DNA of 6,475 nucleotides, taken from positions 1 through 6,475 of the forward strand of contig JAODGL010000072.1 of the NCBI GenBank assembly GCA_025464585.1. The letters run 5' to 3'. Position 1 is the first letter of the stretch, and every line of letters begins with the position of its first letter. Below are positions 1 to 4,837 of this stretch, piece after piece. This DNA is from Methanosarcinales archaeon. Lineage in GTDB: Archaea > Halobacteriota > Syntropharchaeia > Alkanophagales > Methanospirareceae. The notes below the pieces were generated by a model. That model did no database searches. It saw only the letters and a program-made list of their open reading frames with translations, and was not told the origin of the DNA. A program made the position numbers and the translations under genes.

Positions 1-290
1 GCGACTTACTGAAGACCGAAGAGAGGAAATTGGCTGAGGCGCTTGACATTCCCAATACAATAATAGATAAGGTCCCGAGTGCAGGTCTGTGGGCTGGTCA
101 AACAGATGAATCCGAGCTCGGAATGGGTTATGATGTGCTGGATAAAATCCTCTTAGCGCTGGAAAGTGGTGATTTTAGCGGTTGCGACACGGAATTAGTG
201 AAAAGAGTAAAACAGATGATGGAAGCTTCGAGACATAAAAGAGAAACAATACCTGTTTTTAATTACCGCCGAGAGCGCAGAGAGCGCTGA
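1..290 (+). CDS. nadE: NAD+ synthetase, C-terminal part (5' end outside window)
   Basis: Reading frame open from the window edge (first full codon at 3) to TGA at 288-290. NadE makes NAD+ from nicotinic acid adenine dinucleotide, ATP and ammonia (or glutamine-derived nitrogen) in the last step of NAD synthesis in the cytoplasm. The fragment starts DLLKTEERKLAEALDIP and continues PSAGLWAGQTDESELGMGYD, the highly conserved C-terminal signature of this family, then reaches the usual end region with HKR. An apparent TTG start at 30 is internal, because conserved family sequence precedes it. Family members usually end a few residues after HKR with a proline-rich tail; here the tail is IPVFN followed by YRRERRER, and the final codons come from a 9-bp tandem repeat. 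It converges on the NMD3 gene with 39 nt between stops. Whether it is ammonia- or glutamine-dependent cannot be decided from this part. Confidence 0.95.
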   Translation, partial: DLLKTEERKLAEALDIPNTIIDKVPSAGLWAGQTDESELGMGYDVLDKILLALESGDFSGCDTELVKRVKQMMEASRHKRETIPVFNYRRERRER

Positions 291-293
291 GAT
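267..293 (+). repeat. three 9-bp tandem repeats at the nadE 3' end
   Basis: Three consecutive 9-mers, CGCCGAGAG, CGCAGAGAG and CGCTGAGAT, with consensus CGCNGAGAG. Nine is a multiple of three, so the array is read in frame as Arg-Arg-Glu-Arg-Arg-Glu-Arg, and the third unit supplies the TGA stop of nadE. From memory, similar CGCAGAGA-type arrays are common in intergenic DNA of many environmental prokaryotes; that is recollection, not a search result. The sequence shows directly that the array lies across the end of the gene. Confidence 0.75.
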
Positions 294-329
294 GATGTGA
301 AGATATGAGGTGTGAGTAAGCCAAACTCC

Positions 330-1094
330 TCAAACCTGAAAACTCTTCGCTCCTTCCTCAAGCCTCGGTAGCCTGACAGAAAAAGACACCCGGTATATAT
401 TCCGCCCGTCTTTCCTACCATATAATTTCCGACTCTCTGAAAAACTACCACCTAATTTCTTCACTATCTGCCTCGAAATCCTGCGTCCACATTCCATACT
501 GCTGACATATACATCCAGCCCCTCTCTCAACTTCCTTTCTTTAGAAACAAAATCCGCTTCTCCTACTGAAGAATATGCAATTTCTTCCGCCACGGCGAGT
601 TCTTCTTCCGTTGGAATCCTATTCTTTGCCCTTATTTGCACTATCCCCTCGTAATATCCGCCTGCTATTCTACTGCACCTTTCACAAGTCTCTTTTTTTA
701 AAATAACTTCTACTTCTCCCCTTTCTTCTATTTCTACGCCTTTTAGCTCTGCTTTTATATTCAAAAAAGCAATCGCCCGGCTCTCATTCTCTTTTAGCTC
801 TATCCCCAACTCTTCTATTTCAACCTCGCACTCGTATCCATATCGCTTTCTTATTTCTTTACTTACCGAATCTGCAACTGCTTCCTCTATGCTCGTCCTC
901 TCTTTTCCTCTGCCTTTAAAATAACCGCCACAATTCACACATACGCTTACATTCACCTTCAAATCGGGTTCAATTAAGCTTATCTGCTTTATAAAGCAGT
1001 CTTTACATAAAGAATCAAAAAGTTCGTCCGTTTTTTTACCACATTTGGGGCAAAATTTACTCCACTTCTCTTTCCCTCGCCTTCTCTCTTTCAT
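330..1094 (-). CDS. nmd3: NMD3-family zinc protein (ribosome-associated)
   Basis: 254 residues. The N-terminal half carries paired cysteine motifs: CPKCG at 15-19, LCKDC at 29-33, CVNCG at 52-56 and CERCSR at 137-142, with GGYYEGIVQIR immediately after. This is the classic NMD3 arrangement of two zinc sites, the second split. The later part, DVYVSS (194-199) to YRVSFSVRLPR (234-244), matches the following NMD3 domain. In eukaryotes NMD3 is the export adaptor of the large ribosomal subunit; archaeal versions lack a nucleus to serve and are thought to act in subunit maturation or subunit joining. The protein stops soon after SVRLP, so the C-terminal part seen in longer homologues seems absent. 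ATG at 1094 is chosen because no other ATG, GTG or TTG lies before the first zinc cysteine. Its first 38 nt overlap the preceding gene in another frame, suggesting one transcript and translational coupling. No strong Shine-Dalgarno is visible. Confidence 0.9.
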   Translation of the reverse strand: MKERRRGKEKWSKFCPKCGKKTDELFDSLCKDCFIKQISLIEPDLKVNVSVCVNCGGYFKGRGKERTSIEEAVADSVSKEIRKRYGYECEVEIEELGIELKENESRAIAFLNIKAELKGVEIEERGEVEVILKKETCERCSRIAGGYYEGIVQIRAKNRIPTEEELAVAEEIAYSSVGEADFVSKERKLREGLDVYVSSMECGRRISRQIVKKLGGSFSESRKLYGRKDGRNIYRVSFSVRLPRLEEGAKSFQV

Positions 1095-1254
1095 ATCGCT
1101 CTGTTATAAAAGCTCGTTTTGCTTTATACTTTACTTTTCCTTCGTCATATCCGAATTCATCCACGAGCTTCTCCAATAATCGCTTTTTACTACCCCCCCT
1201 CAGTTGTAACTCTTCCATTACCGCTTTAACTATCCTCTCTTTTTCTTCGCTCAT
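1057..1254 (-). CDS. small charged hypothetical protein upstream of NMD3
   Basis: Not recognised as a named family. The frame is open from ATG at 1311 (84 aa), with further in-frame ATGs at 1272 and 1254. The 1311 ATG directly abuts the TATA element at 1301-1308, so transcription should begin near 1277 and that start would not be on the mRNA. ATG 1254 (65 aa, beginning MSEEKERIVKAV) has a GAGGG element 11 nt upstream and is preferred; ATG 1272, almost leaderless, remains possible. The protein is rich in Lys, Glu and Arg, helical and without membrane segments. The core GGSKKRLLEKLVDEFGY followed by EGKVKYKAKRAF could be a small helical nucleic-acid-binding domain, but that is only an impression. 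Its 3' end overlaps the NMD3 start by 38 nt, so the two are probably cotranscribed. A role in translation or ribosome biogenesis would fit the context but is unproven. Confidence 0.68.
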   Translation of the reverse strand: MSEEKERIVKAVMEELQLRGGSKKRLLEKLVDEFGYDEGKVKYKAKRAFITERYEREKAREREVE

Positions 1255-1300
1255 TCTACTTGTATCCCTCATGTAATAAATTTTTCCAATCTCAAAAGTT

Positions 1301-1308
1301 TTTATATA
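1301..1308. promoter_or_regulatory. shared TATA box between the NMD3 unit and rbkR
   Basis: TTTATATA on the plus strand is TATATAAA on the minus strand, so one element can serve both directions. Archaeal transcription begins about 25-27 nt downstream of the TATA centre, predicting starts near 1331 (plus, rbkR) and near 1277 (minus, small hypothetical/NMD3). A purine-rich stretch, CAAAAG at 1293-1298, lies where a BRE would be for the plus direction. Two separate overlapping boxes in this AT-rich stretch are also possible. Confidence 0.6.
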
Positions 1309-1330
1309 CATACTTCCTATTTATGAGTCA

Positions 1331-1348
1331 TATCCCAAAATTGGGATA
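1331..1348. promoter_or_regulatory. perfect 18-bp dyad, candidate RbkR operator
   Basis: TATCCCAAAATTGGGATA has two perfect 8-bp inverted arms (TATCCCAA/TTGGGATA) around a 2-bp centre. It begins at the predicted rbkR transcription start, about 22 bp past the TATA box and 16 bp before the start codon, a position where a bound protein would block initiation. The next gene encodes a riboflavin kinase with an N-terminal helix-turn-helix, and proteins of that architecture (RbkR) are known regulators of archaeal riboflavin genes. Assigning this dyad as its operator is inference; I saw no second copy in the window. Confidence 0.62.
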
Positions 1349-1350
1349 AC

Positions 1351-1358
1351 GGAGATGA
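1351..1358 (+). promoter_or_regulatory. ribosome binding site of rbkR
   Basis: GGAGATGA matches the archaeal Shine-Dalgarno GGAGGTGA at seven of eight positions and ends 6 nt before ATG 1365. This supports 1365 over the in-frame ATG at 1377. Confidence 0.6.
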
Positions 1359-1364
1359 GGGAAG

Positions 1365-2057
1365 ATGAGGACGAAGATGAACGGAGATATAATGCTTTCG
1401 TTGAGGAAACTTGCTTTGTTAGGCGCGGTAGAGCAACCTGTTAAGTTATCTTCTGTTCATTTCGCCGAAGTTATTAAATCAAGTGTACAAACCGCAGCGA
1501 GACGGCTCCAGGAGCTTGAAAAAGAGGGTTTCGTGCATAGAAGAATAATAGCAGATGGGCAGTGGGTAATACTGACAAAAAGAGGGGTAGAGCAATTAAA
1601 GCGCGAATGCTATGAATACCAGGAGCTATTTTTTTCCACGCCGAAAATCGAGGTTGAAATCGGTGGACGCTTGATTACAGGTATGGGAGAGGGGGAGTAT
1701 TATACGACTCTGGACGGGTATAGGAAGCAATTCGAGGCTAAATTAGGCTTTACTCCTTTTCCCGGCACCCTAAATCTCAGTCTGGACTTGCTTTGCATAG
1801 TAACGAGGAAGAAGCTGGATGCGCGAAGAGGGATAGAAATAGAAGGTTTTGAATTAGAAAAACGGACTTTTGGTGGTGCTAAGTGTTTCCCGTGTAAGAT
1901 ATTGGATGACCGAGCTGAAGGGATTAAAAGCGCCGTTATTATTCCACACCGCACACATTATCCCGATGATATTCTGGAGATAATTTCACCGGTTTTCCTG
2001 CGAGGCGAACTCGCTCTGAGGGACGGAGATGAGATAAGAATAAGGGTGGTGATATGA
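1365..2057 (+). CDS. rbkR: CTP-dependent riboflavin kinase with N-terminal HTH regulator domain
   Basis: 230 residues in two parts. Residues about 10-80 form a winged-helix domain, with a recognition-helix-like segment SSVQTAARRLQELEKEGFV (39-57). Residues about 92-230 are an archaeal riboflavin kinase, which uses CTP rather than ATP to turn riboflavin into FMN (EC 2.7.1.161). Kinase landmarks are GMGEGEYY (106-113), a nucleotide-loop motif, FTPFPGTLNL (129-138), FGGAKCFPCKI (169-179), and PHRTHYP followed by DDILEIISPVFLR (194-213). Fusion of this HTH to this kinase is the RbkR architecture, a bifunctional enzyme and transcription regulator of riboflavin genes in archaea. All kinase motifs I would expect are present, so the enzyme is probably active. 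It heads an operon with ribB through a 4-nt ATGA overlap. Autoregulation through the dyad at 1331-1348 is the obvious model, with flavin status as the signal, but the effector cannot be read from sequence. Confidence 0.93.
   Translation: MRTKMNGDIMLSLRKLALLGAVEQPVKLSSVHFAEVIKSSVQTAARRLQELEKEGFVHRRIIADGQWVILTKRGVEQLKRECYEYQELFFSTPKIEVEIGGRLITGMGEGEYYTTLDGYRKQFEAKLGFTPFPGTLNLSLDLLCIVTRKKLDARRGIEIEGFELEKRTFGGAKCFPCKILDDRAEGIKSAVIIPHRTHYPDDILEIISPVFLRGELALRDGDEIRIRVVI
2045..2053 (+). promoter_or_regulatory. strong Shine-Dalgarno inside the rbkR end, sets the ribB start
   Basis: GGTGGTGAT differs from GGAGGTGAT at one position. It ends 6 nt before ATG 2060 but directly abuts ATG 2054, so the second ATG is the better spaced start. 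It lies in the last codons of rbkR, which favours translational coupling. Confidence 0.6.
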
Positions 2058-2059
2058 AT

Positions 2060-2776
2060 ATGAACAGTATTAACATCGCTGAATCGGTAAAAAAAGGGAT
2101 AAAAGACGTGAAAAAGGGGAAAATCGTGTTAATCTTTGATGCCGAGGATAGGGAAGGTGAGACTGACTTCGTAGTCCCCGCTTCTTTTATTACGGCACAA
2201 AAGGTTGCTTATTTTAGAAATGTGGCAGGGGGACTTATATGTGTTGCTATTCATCCTATTGCAGCAGAAAAGCTCGGGCTTCCACTCATGAGCGACATTT
2301 TGAGGAACGTTAACTCCAACTTCTCTTCTCTAAGAAAAATCGTAGAGGAAAAGGGCGACCTTTCGTATGATAAACGTTCCTCTTTCTCTCTATGGGTGAA
2401 TCATCGTGACACATTCACTGGTATAACAGATAGAGACAGAGCATTGACGATAAAAAAGATAGGTGAAGCAGTGGATAAAGTATTGAACGGGAACTCATAC
2501 GACTTTTACAACGAATTCCGAACTCCAGGGCATGTTTCAATATTAAGGGCTGCGGAAAGATTACTGGATGAGAGAAGAGGACAGACCGAACTTTCCGTGG
2601 CATTGGCGTTGCTTGCTGGTATTCCGCCTGCCATGGTAATATGCGAAATGCTGGACCGCGAATCGGGAAACGCTCTTTCAAAGGCTAATGCTATCGCGTT
2701 CGCATCGGAACGAGGCTTGACCTTTATGGAGGGAAAGGAAATAGTAGAAGCATATCAGTCAATTAACTCACCATGA
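2060..2776 (+). CDS. ribB: 3,4-dihydroxy-2-butanone 4-phosphate synthase
   Basis: Converts ribulose 5-phosphate to 3,4-dihydroxy-2-butanone 4-phosphate and formate (EC 4.1.99.12), giving the four-carbon unit for riboflavin. It is the monofunctional archaeal form with no GTP cyclohydrolase II domain. Counting from ATG 2054 (240 aa; the preferred start 2060 removes two residues), motifs are DAEDREGETDFVVPA (29-43), NHRDTFTGITDRDRALTI (116-133), RTPGHVSILRAAERLLDERR (156-175) and ICEMLDRESGNALSK (196-210). The acidic DREGETD site is intact. One change stands out: the motif usually read as GHTE is GQTE here (Gln177, codon CAG), although this histidine is a divalent-metal ligand in characterised RibB enzymes. 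The gene overlaps rbkR by ATGA if 2054 is used. It is probably controlled together with rbkR from the upstream promoter, since no promoter lies between them. Family assignment is very firm; full activity is less so. Confidence 0.93.
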   Translation: MNSINIAESVKKGIKDVKKGKIVLIFDAEDREGETDFVVPASFITAQKVAYFRNVAGGLICVAIHPIAAEKLGLPLMSDILRNVNSNFSSLRKIVEEKGDLSYDKRSSFSLWVNHRDTFTGITDRDRALTIKKIGEAVDKVLNGNSYDFYNEFRTPGHVSILRAAERLLDERRGQTELSVALALLAGIPPAMVICEMLDRESGNALSKANAIAFASERGLTFMEGKEIVEAYQSINSP

Positions 2777-2784
2777 TGTCAAAC

Positions 2785-2820
2785 CTCCTTCTTCGCTTTT
2801 ATAATACCTTTTATAATAAA
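2785..2820 (+). terminator. T-rich 3' region of the riboflavin operon with a short direct repeat
   Basis: After the ribB stop the plus strand is pyrimidine- and T-rich, and contains two copies of CTTTTATAATA (2796-2806 and 2808-2818) spaced 12 bp apart. Archaeal termination often needs only T-runs, so this is a reasonable termination zone, but there is no hairpin. The same bases could also act as weak TATA-like DNA. The rest of the gap up to 2925 holds only a weak stem (2852-2856 with 2867-2871) and no gene I can support. Confidence 0.3.
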
Positions 2821-2925
2821 ATAACACAAAGCGTGTCAGCGATAAAGCCTTTTGTTACCTTTTTGCAACAACCCAAACTCAACCGTTCTTTTTCGGAGAA
2901 TCACGCTCTGCCATGCCGGGTTCAC

Positions 2926-3156
2926 CTATTTATTACCCGCTAAAAAAGAGCTATTGTTCCTCGCTACCAGCGAAGCAAGTTCAGTCCCGAGGACGAAAAC
3001 CGCCTGCTTGTGCTCTTCTTTGCTTCGGTGCACCTGGAAAGGCGAGATGCCCAGCTCGTTGTATTTCGCGAAATCACAGTCCACGCCATTCTCCTCACAG
3101 TACTTCTTCAACTGAGCCAATAACAAATGCAAATGTACCAGCTCTTCTTTCTTCAT
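2926..3156 (-). CDS. UPF0058 family protein
   Basis: 76 residues. The pattern MKKEELVHLHLLLAQLKKY at the N-terminus, then YNELGISPFQVHRSKEEHK (32-50) and AVFVLGTELASLV (52-64), is the signature of the UPF0058 family of small archaeal proteins. The function is not established. Conserved histidines (His8, His10, His43, His49) could bind a metal, but that is a suggestion only. It is predicted soluble and mainly helical, with no signal peptide or membrane segment, and the length is near normal for the family. ATG 3156 is the natural start because the conserved N-terminus begins there. There is no Shine-Dalgarno; the leader instead contains a duplicated 10-mer. The gene is divergent from tRNA-Thr and shares the TATA region at 3197-3210. 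Confidence 0.88.
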   Translation of the reverse strand: MKKEELVHLHLLLAQLKKYCEENGVDCDFAKYNELGISPFQVHRSKEEHKQAVFVLGTELASLVARNNSSFLAGNK

Positions 3157-3160
3157 GTTT

Positions 3161-3180
3161 CACACACTTTCACACACTTT
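3161..3180 (-). repeat. two perfect 10-bp tandem repeats in the UPF0058 leader
   Basis: CACACACTTT occurs twice in a row on the plus strand, AAAGTGTGTG twice on the minus strand. It lies 5-24 nt upstream of the UPF0058 start codon, around the predicted transcription start near 3176. At one helical turn per unit it could be a pair of protein contact sites or a leader element; a chance slippage duplication is equally possible. Confidence 0.6.
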
Positions 3181-3196
3181 ATGTTATTGACTTATG

Positions 3197-3210
3197 TATA
3201 TATAAATATT
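3197..3210. promoter_or_regulatory. divergent TATA region for UPF0058 and tRNA-Thr/proS
   Basis: TATATATAAATATT contains a TATA box readable in both directions. In the plus direction a start about 26 nt downstream falls near 3229, a few bases before the tRNA; in the minus direction it falls near 3176, giving UPF0058 a leader of about 20 nt. It is the only good TATA element upstream of proS in the interval. Confidence 0.6.
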
Positions 3211-3236
3211 GTCATTCACAAAAAATATTCTCAAGT

Positions 3237-3308
3237 GCCGCTGTGGCTTAGAGGTAGAGCGGCTGACTCGTAATCAGCAGGTCGTGGGTTCAAATCCCAC
3301 CGGCGGCT
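3237..3308 (+). tRNA. tRNA-Thr, anticodon CGT
   Basis: A complete cloverleaf can be drawn. The acceptor GCCGCTG pairs with CGGCGGC (one G-U pair); the D arm is GCTT/GAGC; the anticodon stem GCTGA/TCAGC closes the loop CTCGTAA with anticodon CGT at 3269-3271, reading ACG; the variable loop is AGGTC; the T arm GTGGG/CCCAC has loop TTCAAAT. The discriminator base is T at 3308. CCA is not encoded, so it must be added after processing, and there is no intron. A TATA region lies about 30 bp upstream. Only 19 nt separate it from proS, so one primary transcript probably carries both. Confidence 0.96.
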
Positions 3309-3327
3309 TTCTTGCATCCCACGCAAC

Positions 3328-4782
3328 ATGAACACGCAACCTAAAACCCTATTGCAAAAAGAGAATAACTTCAGTGAATGGTACGGCGAGGTACTGAAGC
3401 GTGCAGAGATATTGGATGTCCGGTACCCGGTGAAGGGAGTGTATGTCTGGTATCCATACGGCTATAAACTGAGGAATCTTATTTACACGATTTTAAGGTC
3501 CCTGATGGATAAGGAACACAAAGAGACGCTGTTTCCTCTATTGATACCAAAAGAGGAGTTGATGAAAGAGCGCGAACACATAAAGGGGTTTGAAGAAGAA
3601 GTCTTCTGGGTGACAAAAGGCGGAAGCACAGAGTTGGATATTCCTCTTGCACTCCGTCCTACCTCTGAGACTGCGATATACCCGGTGTTTAAGGTGTGGA
3701 TAAGGTCGCATCGTGACCTTCCTCTCCGGATATATCAGGTAGTAAACACTTTTAGATATGAAACGAAGCATACAAGACCTCTTATTCGGCTGCGTGAGAT
3801 AACCTCCTTCAAGGAGGCGCATACTGCACATGCCGACCGAGCGGATGCCGAAGAGCAAGTAAAAAAGGCGGTAGCATTATACAAAAAGTTCTTCGATGAG
3901 CTTGCTATCCCTTATGTAATCACAAGAAGACCGGATTGGGATAAATTCCCGGGGGCAGAATATTCTATTGCCTTTGATACGCTTATGCCAGATGGTAAGA
4001 CAATGCAGATTGCTACAATCCATTTGCTCGGCGAGAGCTTTGCAAGAACTTTTGATATAAAATATGAGGATAAAGACGGCTCGTTGAAGCACGTAAATCA
4101 GACATGTTATGGCATTTCAGAAAGGTGCGTCGCTGCGGTAATATCCGTTCATGGCGACGAGCATGGTTTGGTGCTTCCCCCTGAAGTCGCACCTATACAG
4201 GTGGTTATCGTGCCCATTGTCTATTCAAGCGAGGGGAAAAATGGAGAAGTGGAAAAAGTTTGCCTTGCGATGTATGAGGAATTGAAAAAAGCAGGCATAA
4301 GAGCTTTCTTCGATAACTCTGAGGATAGACCGGGTGCGAAATATTACCGATGGGAGATGAAGGGGGTACCTCTGAGGATAGAGGTGGGTCCAAGGGATAT
4401 AAGAAACAACAGATGTGAATTCGTGAGAAGAGATGACTTCTCAAGAATGCAAGTTCCTCTCGGCGATGTGGTGTCAGAAGTGAAGGGGACATTAAATGAA
4501 ATCCAGAACGGTATTGCCAAACGCGCAAGAGAAACTTTCTTCGCTAATATCTATAAAACCGGAGGCGATGAGGAGATGGAAGAGCTGAGTACAAAGGCTG
4601 CTCATGGCATCGTTTCTATATTTCTGTGCGAAAGCGAAAGATGCGGACAGGAAGTAGAGGAGCACCTCGGTGTAAATGTGTTAGGGGAGGCGCTATATGG
4701 CGATGGGAACGAGAATGGAGAGGGAAAATGCATGATTTGTTCGAGAAAGGCGAAGAGGGTATATGTTGCAAGGGCATATTGA
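3328..4782 (+). CDS. proS: prolyl-tRNA synthetase, archaeal/eukaryotic type
   Basis: 484 residues, normal length for the archaeal form. It charges tRNA-Pro with proline (EC 6.1.1.15). The catalytic class II core shows LRPTSETAIYP (109-119), motif 2 with FRYETKHTRPLIRLREITSF (142-161) and the adjoining KEAHTAHA, the substrate-pocket region FPGAEYSIAFDTLMPDGKTM (207-226), and motif 3-like sequence GISERCVAAVISVHGDEHG (262-280). An anticodon-binding domain follows from about 290, including DNSEDRPGAKYYRWEMKGVP (329-348). The C-terminal module has four cysteines, 434, 439, 468 and 471, consistent with a zinc site, and ends in ARAY, typical of this group. There is no bacterial editing insertion. 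Start ATG 3328 fits the usual N-terminus, with NFSEWYGEVLKRAEI soon after. No Shine-Dalgarno precedes it, and there is no room for its own promoter outside the tRNA gene. Confidence 0.97.
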   Translation: MNTQPKTLLQKENNFSEWYGEVLKRAEILDVRYPVKGVYVWYPYGYKLRNLIYTILRSLMDKEHKETLFPLLIPKEELMKEREHIKGFEEEVFWVTKGGSTELDIPLALRPTSETAIYPVFKVWIRSHRDLPLRIYQVVNTFRYETKHTRPLIRLREITSFKEAHTAHADRADAEEQVKKAVALYKKFFDELAIPYVITRRPDWDKFPGAEYSIAFDTLMPDGKTMQIATIHLLGESFARTFDIKYEDKDGSLKHVNQTCYGISERCVAAVISVHGDEHGLVLPPEVAPIQVVIVPIVYSSEGKNGEVEKVCLAMYEELKKAGIRAFFDNSEDRPGAKYYRWEMKGVPLRIEVGPRDIRNNRCEFVRRDDFSRMQVPLGDVVSEVKGTLNEIQNGIAKRARETFFANIYKTGGDEEMEELSTKAAHGIVSIFLCESERCGQEVEEHLGVNVLGEALYGDGNENGEGKCMICSRKAKRVYVARAY

Positions 4783-4816
4783 AAAAAATCGAAAAGCTTA
4801 AAACATCTAAAGGAAT

Positions 4817-4832
4817 CTCTTCTCAAGAAGAG
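4817..4832. promoter_or_regulatory. perfect 16-bp dyad just before the SIS gene start
   Basis: CTCTTCTCAAGAAGAG has 7-bp perfect arms around CA and ends 5 nt before ATG 4838. In RNA the 2-nt loop is too tight for all seven pairs, but a slightly smaller hairpin would cover AGAGG (4829-4833), the only Shine-Dalgarno-like bases at this start. It could therefore dampen translation, act as a DNA operator, or mean nothing. Confidence 0.35.
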
Positions 4833-4837
4833 GCTTT

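Noticed and set aside
263..451. Minus-strand frame across the end of NMD3 and of nadE
   Set aside because: Overlaps the end of NMD3 in another frame and then the nadE tail; no recognisable domain or start signal.
2770..2782. ATGATGT near the ribB stop as a C box of a C/D guide RNA
   Set aside because: No matching D box (CTGA) at a suitable distance and no terminal stem; it overlaps the end of ribB.
2880..2935. GGGTTCACC and paired CCG/CGG segments resembling part of a tRNA or a box H/ACA RNA
   Set aside because: No acceptor or anticodon stem can be drawn and no ACA box is properly placed.
2852..3251. Two long plus-strand frames opposite the UPF0058 gene
   Set aside because: They are antisense shadows of a gene with a clear family signature, rich in Ser, Pro and Cys, and one runs into the tRNA gene.
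3538..4528. Several minus-strand frames of about 70-107 codons inside proS
   Set aside because: Antisense shadows of a fully conserved synthetase, with no motifs of their own.
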